From the NCBI GenBank assembly GCA_037349105.1, contig JAYJMM010000017.1:992001-1056000 (forward strand): 64,000 bases of DNA, read 5' to 3'. This DNA is from Limnomonas spitsbergensis (taxonomy: Eukaryota > Chlorophyta > Chlorophyceae > Chlamydomonadales). The notes under the pieces are model-generated. The model did no database searches, was not told where the DNA came from, and worked only from the letters and a program-made list of their open reading frames with translations. This document shows, one piece after another, positions 53,901-64,000 of this stretch. Made by a program: the position numbers and the translations under genes. The stretch's first letter is position 1, and each line of letters starts with the position of its first letter.

Positions 53901-56900
53901 CGTGTGGCTGGGGGGTGTTTAGGATGGATGGTTGAGGGGAGGGCGGAGGAAAGGGAGATGAGGCAGAGAGACGAGGTCGTGTGGCTGGGAGGTGTTTGGG
54001 ATGGATGGTAGAGGGGAGGGCGGAGGAAAAGGAGATGAGGCAGAGAGATGAGGTCGTGTGGCTGGGGGGTGTTTGGGATGGAAGGTAGAGGGGAGGGCGG
54101 AGGAAAGGGAGATGAGGCAGAGAGATGAGGTCGTGTGGCTGGGGGGTGTTTGGGATGGAAGGTAGAGGGGAGGGCGGAGGAAAGGGAGATGAGGCAGAGA
54201 GATGAGGTCGTGTGGCTGGGGGGTGTTTGGGATGGAAGGTAGAGGGGAGGGCGGAGGAAAGGGAGATGAGGCAGAGAGATGAGGTCGTGTGGCTGGGGGG
54301 TGTTTGGGATGGAAGGTAGAGGGGAGGGCGGAGGAAAGGGAGATGAGGCAGAGAGATGAGGTCGTGTGGCTGGGGGGTGTTTAGGATGGAAGGTAGAGGG
54401 GAGGGCGGAGGAAAGGGAGATGAGGCAGAGAGATGAGGTCGTGTGGCTGGGGGGTGTTTAGGATGGAAGGTAGAGGGGAGGGCAGAGGAAAGGGAGATGA
54501 GGCAGAGAGATGAGGTCATGTGGCTGGGGGTGTTTAGGATGGAAGGTAGAGGGGAGGGCGGAGGAAAGGGAGATGAGGCAGAGAGATGAGGTCGTGTGGC
54601 TGGGGTGTGTTTAGGATGGATGGTAGAGGGGAGGGCGGAGGAAAGGGAGATGAGGCAGAGAGATGAGGTCGTGTGGCTGGGGTGTGTTTGGGATGGTTGG
54701 TAGAGGGGAGGGCGGAGGAAAGGGAGATGAGGCAGAGAGATGAGGTCGTGTGGCTGGGGGTTTTTAGGATGGAAGGTAGAGGGGAGGGCGGAGGAAAGGG
54801 AGATGAGGCAGAGAGATGAGGTCGTGTGGCTGGGGGGTGTTTGGGATGGATGGTAGAGGGGAGGGCGGAGGAAAGGGAGATGAGGCAGAGAGATGAGGTC
54901 GTGTGGCTGGGGGGTGTTTAGGATGGATGGTTGAGGGGAGGGCAGAGGAAAGGGAGATGAGGCAGAGAGATGAGGTCGTGTGGCTGGGGGGTGTTTAGGA
55001 TGGATGGTAGAGGGGAGGGCGGAGGAAAGGGAGATGAGGCAGAGAGATGAGGTCGTGTGGCTGGGGGTGTTTAGGATGGAAGGTAGAGGGGAGGGCAGAG
55101 GAAAGGGAGATGAGGCAGAGAGATGAGGTCGTGTGGCTGGGGGGTGTTTAGGATGGAAGGTAGAGGGGAGGGCGGAGGAAAGGGAGATGAGGCAGAGAGA
55201 TGAGGTCGTGTGGCTGGGGGGTGTTTGGGATGGATGGTAGAGGGGAGGGCAGAGGAAAGGGAGATGAGGCAGAGAGATGAGGTCGTGTGGATGGGGGGTT
55301 TTTAGGATGGAAGGTAGAGGGGAGGGCGGAGGAAAGGGAGATGAGGCAGAGAGATGAGGTCATGTGGCTGGGGGGTGTTTAGGATGGAAGGTAGAGGGGA
55401 GGGCGGAGGAAAGGGAGATGAGGCAGAGAGATGAGGTCGTGTGGCTGGGGGGTGCTTGGGATGGAAGGTAGAGGGGAGGTAGGGGAGGGCGGAGGAAAGG
55501 GAGATGAGGCAGAGAGATGAGGTCGTGTGGCTGGGGCGTGTTTGGGATGGAAGGTAGAGGGGAGGGCAGAGGAAAGGGAGATGAGGCAGAGAGATGAGGT
55601 CGTGTGGCTGGGGGGTGCTTGGGATGGATGGTTGAGGGGAGGGCAGAGGAAAGGGAGATGAGGCAGAGAGATGAGGTTGTGTGGCTGGGGTGTGTTTGGG
55701 ATGGATGGTTGAGGGGAGGGCAGAGGAAAGGGAGATGAGGCAGAGAGATGAGGTCGTGTGGCTGGGGGGTGTTTGGGATGGAAGGTAGAGGGGAGGGCGG
55801 TGGAAAGGGAGATGAGGCAGAGAGATGAGGTCGTGTGGCTGGGGGGTGTTTGGGATGGATGGTAGAGGGGAGGGCGGAGGAAAGGGAGATGAGGCAGAGA
55901 GATGAGGTCGTGTGGCTGGGGGGTGTTTAGGATGGAAGGTAGAGGGGAGGGCAGAGGAAAGGGAGATGAGGCAGAGAGATGAGGTCATGTGGCTGGGGGT
56001 GTTTAGGATGGAAGGTAGAGGGGAGGGCGGAGGAAAGGGAGATGAGGCAGAGAGATGAGGTCGTGTGGCTGGGGTGTGTTTAGGATGGTTGGTAGAGGGG
56101 AGGGCGGAGGAAAGGGAGATGAGGCAGAGAGATGAGGTCGTGTGGCTGGGGGGTGTTTAGGATGGTTGGTAGAGGGGAGGGCGGAGGAAAGGGAGATGAG
56201 GCAGAGAGATGAGGTCGTGTGGCTGGGGGGTTTTTAGGATGGAAGGTAGAGGGGAGGGCGGAGGAAAGGGAGATGAGGCAGAGAGATGAGGTCGTGTGGC
56301 TGGGGGTGTTTAGGATGGAAGGTAGAGGGGAGGGCGGAGGAAAGGGAGATGAGGCAGAGAGATGAGGTCGTGTGGCTGGGGGGTGTTTGGGATGGAAGGT
56401 AGAGGGGAGGGCGGAGGAAAGGGAGATGAGGCAGAGAGATGAGGTCGTGTGGCTGGGGGGTGTTTAGGATGGATGGTAGAGGGGAGGGCGGAGGAAAGGG
56501 AGATGAGGCAGAGAGATGAGGTCGTGTGGCTGGGGGGTGTTTGGGATGGATGCCTCATCACAAAATATAGCTGCCTCCTCCTTTCTCGGGGAGCCACACA
56601 CCTAGCCGACTGACTGCGAGCCTTCTCCTCTCATGGGCCAGGGGGGGCCCATTCCTTGAGTATCGAATGACGCTTGATGCATGCTATATTTGCCCCTCCC
56701 CCCCCCTCCCCCCCAGGTGACAGGGGCACTCCATACCCCTTGAATACGGAATGCAAACTGACACATATCTGATGGCATGTGCTATGTTTGCTCCCTGTAG
56801 GCGCCAGGGATACCCCATAGGCCCATACCTTGAATACCAAACGGCAACTAACACGTATCAACATATGCTGTATTTGAATCCCAACAGGTGCCAGAGGGTA

Positions 56901-59900
56901 TACCGCCTACCTTGAATACGGAATGACAACTGACACATATCTTGATATGTAACAGATTACATATGCTTTACTTATGCTTTACATATGCTTTACTTACTAT
57001 ATTTATGTATTCCCCCCCCAGGTGCCAGGAGGGACCTCGTACCTTGAATACCGAGGGACAACTAACACATATCTGACAAACGCTATGTGTGCCCCCCCCA
57101 GGTGCCAGTAGTTACCTCCTACCCCTTGGACACAGAATGGAAGGGGTCACCCCCTACCCAGTCACCCCCTACCCCTTGGACACAGAATGGAAGGGGTTAC
57201 CCCTTACCCCTTGGACACAGAATGGAAGGGGTTACCCCCTACCCCTTGGACACAGAATGGAAGGGGTTACCCCCTACCCCTTGGACACAGAATGGAAGGG
57301 GTTACCCCCTACCCCTTGGACACAGAATGGAAGGGGTTACCCCTTACCCCTTGGACACAGAATGGAAGGGGTTACCCCCTACCCCTTGGACACAGAATGG
57401 AAGGGGTTACCCCCTACCCCTTGGACACAGAATGGAAGGAGTTACCCCCTACCCCTTGGACACAGAATGGAAGGGGTTACCCCCTACCCCTTGGACACAG
57501 AATGGAAGGGGTTACCCCCTACCCCTTGGACACAGAATGGAAGGGGTTACCCCCTACCCCTTGGACACAGAATGGAAGGGGTTACCCCCTACCCCTTGGA
57601 CACAGAATGGAAGGGGTTACCTCCTACCCCTTGAACACAGAATGGAAGGGGTTACCTCCTACCCCTTGGACACAGAATGGAAGGGGTTACCTCCTACCCC
57701 TTGGACACAGAATGGAAGGGGTTACCCCCTACCCCTTGGACACAGAATGGAAGGGGTTACCTCCTACCCCTTGGACACAGAATGGAAGGGGTTACCCCCT
57801 ACCCCTTGGACACAGAATGGAAGGGGTTACCCCCTACCCCTTGGACACAGAATGGAAGGGGTTACCCCCTACCCCTTGGACACAGAATGGAAGGGGTTAC
57901 CCCCTACCCCTTGGACACAGAATGGAAGGGGTTACCCCCTACCCCTTGAACACAGAATGGAAGGGGTTACCTCCTACCCCTTGAACACAGAATGGAAGGG
58001 GTTACCTCCTACCCCTTGGACACAGAATGGAAGGGGTTACCCCCTACCCCTTGAACACAGAATGGAAGGGGTTACCTCCTACCCCTTGAACACAGAATGG
58101 AAGGGGTTACCTCCTACCCCTTGAACACAGAATGGAAGGGGTTACCTCCTACCCCTTGAACACAGAATGGAAGGGGTTACCTCCTACCCCTTGAACACAG
58201 AATGGAAGGGGTTACCTCCTACCCCTTGGACACAGAATGGAAGGGGTTACCTCCTACCCCTTGGACACAGAATGGAAGGGGTTACCTCCTACCCCTTGGA
58301 CACAGAATGGAAGGGGTTACCCCCTACCCCTTGAACACAGAATGGAAGGGGTTACCTCCTACCCCTTGAACACAGAATGGAAGGGGTTACCCCCTACCCC
58401 TTGAACACAGAATGGAAGGGGTTACCCCCTACCCCTTGGACACAGAATGGAAGGGGTTACCCCCTACCCCTTGGACACAGAATGGAAGGGGTTACCTCCT
58501 ACCCCTTGAACACAGAATGGAAGGGGTTACCCCCTACCCCTTGGACACAGAATGGAAGGGGTTACCCCCTACCCCTTGAACACAGAATGGAAGGGGTTAC
58601 CTCCTACCCCTTGAACACAGAATGGAAGGGGTTACCTCCTACCCCTTGAACACAGAATGGAAGGGGTTACCCCCTACCCCTTGGACACAGAATGGAAGGG
58701 GTTACCCCCTACCCCTTGGACACAGAATGGAAGGGGTTACCTCCTACCCCTTGAACACAGAATGGAAGGGGTTACCCCCTACCCCTTGGACACAGAATGG
58801 AAGGGGTTACCTCCTACCCCTTGGACACAGGATGGAAGGGGTTACCCCCTACCCCTTGGACACAGAATGGAAGGGGTTACCCCCTACCCCTTGAACACAG
58901 AATGGAAGGGGTTACCTCCTACCCCTTGGACACAGAATGGAAGGGGGTGCCCCCTACCCCTTGGACACAGAATGGAAGGGGTTACCCCCTACCCCTTGAA
59001 CACAGAATGGAAGGGGTTACCTCCTACCCCTTGGACACAGAATGGAAGGGGTTACCCCCTACCCCTTGGACACAGAATGGAAGGGGTTACCTCCTACCCC
59101 TTGAACACAGAATGGAAGGGGTTACCCCCTACCCCTTGGACACAGAATGGAAGGGGTTACCCCCTACCCCTTGAACACAGAATGGAAGGGGTTACCTCCT
59201 ACCCCTTGAACACAGAATGGAAGGGGTTACCTCCTACCCCTTGAACACAGAATGGAAGGGGTTACCCCCTACCCCTTGAACACAGAATGGAAGGGGTTAC
59301 CCCCTACCCCTTGGACACAGAATGGAAGGGGTTACCTCCTACCCCTTGAACACAGAATGGAAGGGGTTACCCCCTACCCCTTGGACACAGAATGGAAGGG
59401 GTTACCTCCTACCCCTTGGACACAGGATGGAAGGGGTTACCCCCTACCCCTTGGACACAGAATGGAAGGGGTTACCCCCTACCCCTTGAACACAGAATGG
59501 AAGGGGTTACCTCCTACCCCTTGGACACAGGATGGAAGGGGTTACCCCCTACCCCTTGGACACAGAATGGAAGGGGTTACCCCCTACCCCTTGGACACAG
59601 AATGGAAGGGGTTACCCCCTACCCCTTGAACACAGAATGGAAGGGGTTACCTCCTACCCCTTGGACACAGAATGGAAGGGGGTGCCCCACACAGGATGGA
59701 GATTGAAACATCTCTGACATATCACATATGGCAGGTATACCCCATAGGCCCCCTACCTTGAATACTGACTGCAGGCCCCAGAAGGTGGAGTACAGCTTAG
59801 CATCCACTGGCTGGCCCACGCTGTCCAGGTCATCCGGCTTGACCTGCAAAGATAGGGAGTGGCGAAAGGAATCAGAGTCCATTTTGAATAAGATAGAAGA

Positions 59901-62900
59901 TGTTCAGCCAGGAGAGGTGGCAGGGGTGAGGGTGGCTGGCCCACGCTGTCCAGGTCATCCGGCTTGACCTGCAAAGAAGTGGCACAAAGGATTAGAGTTC
60001 ATTTTGATCCGGGACAAAATGATTCTTTCAGCCTTCTTTTTTTTGTTTTTGAAGATACTCAGCAAGGAGAGGTGGCAGGGGGCTGGCCCACGCTGTCCAG
60101 GTCATCCGGCTGCTGCAGGGCTTTGGAGCTTAAGGGGCTTAGAGCTAAAGGGGCTTAGAGCTAAAGGGGCTTAGAGCTAAAGGAGCTTAAGGAGGTTAGA
60201 GCTAAAGGAGCTAAAGGGGCTTAGAGCTTAAGGAGCTTAGAGCTAAAGGAGCTTAGAGCTTAAGGGGCTTAGAGCTAAAGGAGCTTAGAGCTAAAGGAGC
60301 TTAGAGCTAAAGGAGCTTAGAGCTTAAGGAGCTTAGAGCTTAAGGAGCTTAGAGCTAAAGGAGCTTAGAGCTTAAGGGGCTTAGAGCTAAAGGGGCTTAG
60401 AGCTAAAGGGGCTTAGAGCTTAAGGAGCTTAGAGCTAAAGGAGCTTAGAGCTTAAGGGGCTTAGAGCTTAAGGGGCTTAGAGCTAAAGGGGCTTAGAGCT
60501 AAAGGAGCTTAGAGCTAAAGGAGCTTAGAGCTTAAGGAGCTTAGAGCTAAAGGAGCTTAGAGCTTAAGGGGCTTAGAGCTAAAGGGGCTTAGAGCTAAAG
60601 GGGCTTAGAGCTAAAGGGGCTTAGAGCTAAAGGGGCTTAGAGCTAAAGGGGCTTAGAGCTTAAGGAGCTTAGAGCTTAAGGGGCTTAGAGCTAAAGGGGC
60701 TTAGAGCTAAAGGGGCTTAGAGCTTAAGGGGCTTAGAGCTAAAGGGGCTTAGAGCTAAAGGAGCTTAGAGCTTAAGGGGCTTAGAGCTAAAGGGGCTTAG
60801 AGCTAAAGGGGCTTAGAGCTAAAGGGGCTTAGAGCTCAAGGAGCTTAGAGCTAAAGGGGCTTAGAGCTAAAGGGGCTTAGAGCTAAAGGGGCTTAGAGCT
60901 AAAGGGGCTTAGAGCTAAAGGGGCTTAGAGCTAAAGGGGCTTAGAGCTAAAGGGGCTTAGAGCTAAAGGGGCTTAGAGCTAAAGGGGCTTAGAGCTAAAG
61001 GGGCTTAGAGCTAAAGGGGCTTAGAGCTTAAGGGGCTTAGAGCTAAAGGAGCTAAAGGAGCTTAAGGAGGTTAGAGCTTAAGGAGCTTAGAGCTAAAGGA
61101 GCTAAAGGAGGTTAGAGCTTAAGGAGCTTAGAGCTAAAGGAGCTTAGAGCTTAAGGAGCTTAGAGCTAAAGGAGCTTAAGGAGGTTAGAGCTTAAGGAGC
61201 TTAGAGCTAAAGGAGCTTAGAGCTAAAGGAGCTTTAGAGCCACAAATAGACCCCCCCTGCCCCCCCCCTCCAAGCTGCTCCCTGTGCCTCCTCCTGCCTG
61301 AGCCCTTACCTCGTCGATGGGGAGAGGCGGTAATTGAAATGTAGCCGAACTGTAGCCGATTCCACAAATATGCCCCCCCCTGCCGCCCCCCCCCCAAGCT
61401 GCTCCCTTTACCTCCTGCCTGCCTGACCCCCGTACCTCATCAATTGGGAGAGGCACACCAGCATTAATATTGCCCGTCAGGTTGAGCCCCGACTTGTCTG
61501 AAAGAGGGTACAGCCTCACGATGAAGATCAGGATGCGACCGCACAGCTGCACGTCATTGGCCTACAATGGGATCAGGGTTTAGATCAAGTCATCAAGATG
61601 CGTACATAGAGCCGCAGGGCACTAGCCTGCAATGGGATTAGGGTGTAGATCAAGTTGCGTACATACAGCTGCACATCATTGGCCTACAATGGGATCAGGG
61701 TCAAGATCAGGATGTGACCACACAACCTCAGGGCACTAGCATGCAATGGGTTTCATGTTGTTCATGACAGAGAGAGCTTGGCAGGGAGCGGGTTAAGGGT
61801 TTAGATCAGGAAGTGACCACACAGCCGCAGGGCAACGACATCTAGCCTGCACCTAGCACATCTAGGCAACACCTACTTCCCCCCCCCTTGCTTCCACTTG
61901 GAAAAGTAAATCTAGCCAGAACCTACTCCCCCCCCCCCCCCCTGCTTCCACTTGGCACAGTCCTCACCTTGGACAGACGTCTCAGCAGGCCGTTGCAAGA
62001 CCTCTAGCCAACACCTATCACCTAACCCCCCCCCCCCTGCTTCCACTTGGAAAAGTAAATCTAGCCAGAACCTACTCCCCCCCCCCCCCCTGCTTCCACT
62101 TGGCACAGTCCTCACCTTGGACAGACGTCTCAGCAGGCCGTTGCAAGACCTCTAGCCAACACCTATCACCTAACCCCCCCCCCCCTGCTTCCAATTGACA
62201 CAGCACGCCTAGCTATCACCTAACCCCCCCCCCTGCTTCCAATTGACACAGCACGCCTAGCTATCACCTAACCCCCCCCCCCTGCTTCCAATTGACACAG
62301 CACGCCTAGCTATCACCTACCCCCCCCCCCCCTCCACCCACACACACACCCTGCTCCCACTTGGCACAGTCCTCACCTTGGACAGACGTCTCAGCAGGCC
62401 GTTGCAAGACCTCAGTATGGCTAGCTGTGCTGGGTGGGATGTGGCAGCCTTGGGGACTATGGGCTTGTCCGAGGCGACGGCTGCAGCGGCTGCGGTGGCG
62501 GCAGCCAGACGAGCCGCTCGGGACTCGCTGCTGAGGAACTGCGAGGGATCGGAGGATGGAAGAGGAGGGTGAAAAAACGATGCAGTATATTTGAGGGTGC
62601 CTCAGGTCAAATTCAGCTACATACCTCAGGGTGAACTTACATACATAAAAATAAGGTGCCGTGCATCACTTACCGTGGATTCGATTCGCCATCCCTCGGA
62701 TATGGAACAACGATTTATTTCAGGCTGAAGCTACCGGCAAATAATCGACAAAACAAAATCCTAATTCTGACTGAATCCTAATTCTGACTGAAAACTGGCA
62801 TCGACAATCGAGAATTAGAGAATTCATGGATCCCTCGACCCCAAGCAATGAAAATGTATGAGGGAAGGCAAAGCAAATCTACAGACCAAGGTGAATGTAT

Positions 62901-63239
62901 CCCCAGCACTTCTTTTTCCGGCTACGAGGCTACGCTCGGTGGGCCGTCACCCCACTGTGAGAAGCCCGGGTGGGAAAAGATCTGTTTGACCAGACGGCGT
63001 CCCACACTGCTCAGCAGGACACTCACAAGCCCAGTGAGAAGCTGAACTGAAGCTGAATGGTTGCTGAGCCGCGAGAACAGAAACGAACTCTTAGTCCTCC
63101 TCCCCAATCCTCACCTCTAGGTCTGCTTCCATGCATGCAAAGACGTCCTGGCAATCGTGAATGGTTCCAACTTCCAGCAAGTCCTCCAGCAGCTTGCAGT
63201 ACCCTGCCAGATCCATCATACGCGGGCCCGGAGGAGCAC
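40276..63239 (-). CDS. THOC1: THO complex subunit 1 (HPR1), 5'-partial, 9 visible exons
   Basis: THOC1/HPR1 is a nuclear subunit of the THO/TREX complex that couples transcription elongation to mRNA export. Visible exons (minus): 63239-63115, 62538-62377, 61561-61436, 59843-59757, 45143-44814, 43783-43613, 43159-42794, 41483-41337, 40656-40276 (stop). All internal ones are phase 0 and GT-AG. Hallmarks in family order: YCKLLEDLLEVGTIHDCQDV; LRSCNGLLRRLSK; ANDVQLCGRILIFIVRLYPL with SDKSGLN; DAKLYSTFWGLQSVF; YLTSSKLFGLQ; DATFRRHFLVQAAIQL; QFANAVRSVMERETQW followed by KKDGCLPFE; NRVYAWKASRMLSRHHLASF. The last exon is Glu/Lys/Ala-rich with a basic KQAPKRGREE. It lacks a visible death domain, as in plants. 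630 codons visible; the N-terminus lies beyond 64000. The last exon might instead splice at AAG|GTAGCT near 40298. Long Ala runs interrupt the conserved core in three exons. Confidence 0.93.
40890..41340 (-). repeat. Decoy donors of THOC1 exon 41483-41337
   Basis: The exon end plus donor (plus: GCAGGCCTACCTTTGAACTT + GCAAACGAGGCCA) recurs at about 41157, 41235, 41065, 40990 and 40900, two slightly different flavours alternating, with a ~130-bp higher-order period. Confidence 0.9.
41500..41890 (-). repeat. Decoy acceptors of THOC1 exon 41483-41337
   Basis: Plus-strand GGGGCCCAGCATTTCCTGCG (41553) and diverged relatives at 41655, 41757, 41850 and 41890 copy the acceptor and first ~20 bp of the exon, each followed by GGGTTTAGG-like telomeric motifs. 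Confidence 0.85.
42190..42793 (-). repeat. Decoy donors of THOC1 exon 43159-42794
   Basis: About twelve copies of the exon end and donor: on the minus strand GCGCAAGATCCTGCCAGA ... CTCAAG|GTGTGTG. Downstream copies drift (GAAG|GTGTGTG) and the donor GTGTGTG has grown into (GT)n microsatellites (42358-42395, 42470-42498). Confidence 0.92.
43265..43345 (-). repeat. Decoy acceptors of THOC1 exon 43159-42794
   Basis: Plus ATGGCCGTGTAAACCAACAG (43276) and ATGGCCGCGTCAACCTGCAG (43325) copy the real junction ATGGCCGCATACACCTGCAT (43146). Confidence 0.75.
43425..43612 (-). repeat. Decoy donors of THOC1 exon 43783-43613
   Basis: The exon end plus donor is copied at 43480-43545 (plus CACCTTCTCCGAGAGCTCCT) and, shorter, at 43420-43445. 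Acceptor-side copies are at 43878-43915 (plus ATCCCGCATCTGAAGTAGG), 44085 and 44150. Confidence 0.85.
44330..44813 (-). repeat. Decoy donors of THOC1 exon 45143-44814
   Basis: Three diverged copies of the exon end and donor at about 44670-44710, 44530-44570 and 44395-44430. Plus core: AGCTTGCTACTGGTGGCACA versus the real AGCTTGCTGCTGGTGAGGTA; interspersed GGGGGTGT... spacers are also shared. Confidence 0.82.
45270..45440 (-). repeat. Decoy acceptors of THOC1 exon 45143-44814
   Basis: Plus TGATGATGAACACGGTGTGG on the minus strand at 45430-45395 and a weaker copy at 45285-45240 reproduce the first ~40 bp of the exon (real AACTCGGCATGGGCCCGCTT). Confidence 0.88.
45440..56545 (-). repeat. 77-bp satellite, about 144 copies, with higher-order repeats
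   Basis: An 11.1-kb purine-rich (plus) / pyrimidine-rich (minus, sense) array inside one THOC1 intron. Unit (plus): GAGGTCGTGTGGCTGGGGGG, TGTTTGGGATGGAAGG, TAGAGGGGAGGGCGGAGG, AAAGGGAGATGAGGCAGAGA. Variant patterns repeat over 2927, 2466 and 3081 bp, so blocks of 30-40 units were duplicated. Minus-strand ORFs of up to 455 codons are artefacts of the array. Confidence 0.97.
56640..59756 (-). repeat. Donor-derived repeats and 35-bp satellite, about 72 copies
   Basis: The sequence around the donor of the THOC1 exon 59843-59757 (minus: TATTCAAG|GTAGGGGG) is repeated. Diverged 80-130-bp copies with TACCTTGAATAC(C/G)RA lie at 56655, 56737, 56830, 56910 and 57040. Between 57115 and 59695 a regular 35-bp unit (plus CCCCTACCCCTTGGACACAG + AATGGAAGGGGTTAC) forms the array, with two main variants (TTGGACAC / TTGAACAC; CCCCCT / CCTCCT). 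Confidence 0.93.
59800..60120 (-). repeat. Decoy acceptors of THOC1 exon 59843-59757
   Basis: The exon start (minus GTCAAGCCGGATGACCTGGA + CAGCGTGGGCCAG) occurs again at 59973-59935 with its own TTTGCAG acceptor and at 60112-60080 without it. Spacing ~130 and ~140 bp. Confidence 0.92.
60118..61240. repeat. 16-18-bp array GGGGCTTAGAGCTAAA
   Basis: About 68 units of GGGGCTTAGAGCTAAA with GGGG/GGAG and CTAAAG/CTTAAG variants; intronic (THOC1). No relation to a splice junction is evident. Confidence 0.95.
61300..61760 (-). repeat. Decoys on both sides of THOC1 exon 61561-61436
   Basis: Donor side: minus TCTCCCCATCGACGAG|GTAAGG at 61311, a diverged copy of the real TCTCCCAATTGATGAG|GTACGG. Acceptor side: plus GCACATCATTGGCCTACAAT (61671) nearly equals the real GCACGTCATTGGCCTACAAT (61549); weaker ones at 61615, 61730 and 61830. 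Confidence 0.9.
61850..62376 (-). repeat. Decoy donors of THOC1 exon 62538-62377
   Basis: The exon end plus full-consensus donor (minus CTGAGACGTCTGTCCAAG|GT) is perfectly repeated at about 62150-62105 and 62010-61965. Between them are C-rich ~60-bp units (ACACAGCACGCCTAGCTATC, poly-C, TGCTTCCA). Confidence 0.92.
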
Positions 63240-64000
63240 CTAGGGGGGGGCAGAGGCAAGGGATGTGCAGGAGGGCATCCAACAGGGAGTAAAGGACTAA
63301 TGGGCGTAGAGGACACACATCCAGCAGCTTGCAGTACCCTGCCAGATCCATCATACGCGGGCCCGGAGGGGCACTTAGGGGGGGGCAGAGGCAAGGGAGA
63401 TGCGGGAGGGCATCGAACAGGGAGTAAGGGACTAAGGGGCGGATAGACACACATCCAGCAGCTTGCAGTACCCTGCCAGGTCCATCATACGCGGGCCCGG
63501 AGGAGCACCTAGGAGGGGGCAGAGGCAAGGGAGATGCAGGAGGGCATCGAACAGGGAGTAAGGGAGTAAGGGGCGTAGAGGACACACATCCAGCAGCTTG
63601 CAGTACCCTGCCAGGTCCATCATACGCGGGCCCGGAGGAGCACCTAGGGGGGGGCAGAGGCAAGGGAGATGCGGGAGGGCATCGAACAGGGAGTAAGGGA
63701 GTAAGGGGCGGAGAGGACACACATCCAGCAGCTTGCAGTACCCTGCCAGGTCCATCATACGCGGGCCCGGAGGAGCACCTAGGAGGGGGCAGAGGCAAGG
63801 GAGATGCAGGAGGGCATCGAACAGGGAGTAAGGGACAAAGGGGTGGATAGACACACATCCAGCAGCTTGCAGTACCCTGCCAGATCCATCATACGCGGGC
63901 CCGGAGGAGCACCTAGGGGGAGGCAGAGGCAAGGGAGATGCGGGAGGGCATTGAACAGGGAGTAAGGGAGTAAGGGGCGTAGAGGACACACATCCAGCAG
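63186..64000 (-). repeat. 134-135-bp array of THOC1 exon-start duplications
   Basis: Each unit holds intron tail, CCCCCTAG acceptor and the first 54 bp of the THOC1 exon at 63239 (GYCKLL end), then returns to intron sequence (GATGTGTGTCCTC). Landmark CCAGCAGCTTGCAG at 63186 (real), 63321, 63455, 63590, 63725, 63859 and 63994; the array runs off the window edge. Confidence 0.95.

Noticed and set aside
53152..54519. 455-codon minus ORF and several 228-codon ORFs (LPHLPFLRPPL)
   Set aside because: Open only because the 77-bp unit pairs in short runs without stops; broken wherever unit length varies.
57087..59706. Repeated plus ORFs (YPLDTEWKGLPPTPWTQNGRG)
   Set aside because: 35-bp satellite; all three frames are equally open, which is typical of a repeat and not of coding selection.

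Overview
The window looks like nuclear DNA of a green alga (Viridiplantae, probably a chlorophyte or prasinophyte; species not determinable). The reasons are: spliced genes with small exons (44-400 bp, one of 1 kb) joined by phase-consistent GT-AG introns; Ala/Gly/Ser-rich low-complexity linkers; interstitial CCCTAAA (TTTAGGG-type telomere) motifs; LINE relics; very heavy minisatellite content. I saw no operons, Shine-Dalgarno sites, CRISPR arrays or insertion sequences. I recognised no tRNA or rRNA gene by eye.

Layout. 1-3.5 kb: intergenic repeats. 3.55-23.76 kb (+): a 15-exon VTC4-type polyphosphate polymerase (VTC tunnel domain plus C-terminal DUF202 membrane domain; the SPX region is poorly recognisable). 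23.8-26.8 kb: intergenic repeats and a cluster of LINE 3' tails. 26.8-28.1 kb (-): three exon-like segments of an unrecognised gene, the last probably broken by a 79-bp triplication. 29.6-38.1 kb (-): an 8-exon type II membrane glycosyltransferase (GT2-like). 38.5-39.65 kb (+): relic of the 3' half of a LINE. 40.3 kb to beyond 64 kb (-): THO complex subunit 1 (THOC1/HPR1), nine visible exons, 5' part outside the window. The two large minus-strand genes are followable exon by exon: splice phases close exactly, giving about 1,274 codons for VTC4, 445 for the glycosyltransferase and 630 visible for THOC1.

The three recognised genes have unrelated jobs: acidocalcisome or vacuolar polyphosphate synthesis, Golgi glycosylation, and nuclear mRNA export. 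I see no functional cluster.

The striking feature is the introns. Nearly every large intron carries tandem duplications anchored on a splice junction. A block made of the end of the intron plus the first 20-60 bp of the exon (or the last part of the exon plus the donor site) is repeated 1 to 13 times inside the intron, giving runs of decoy splice sites next to the real exon. Several megarepeat arrays (21 bp x about 72, 33 bp x about 38, 35 bp x about 72) have units that start with GT and end with AG, or keep the remnant of a donor, so they look like end-products of the same process. One THOC1 intron has grown to 14.6 kb this way. I regard this junction-anchored intron growth as the main candidate for an undescribed phenomenon here.
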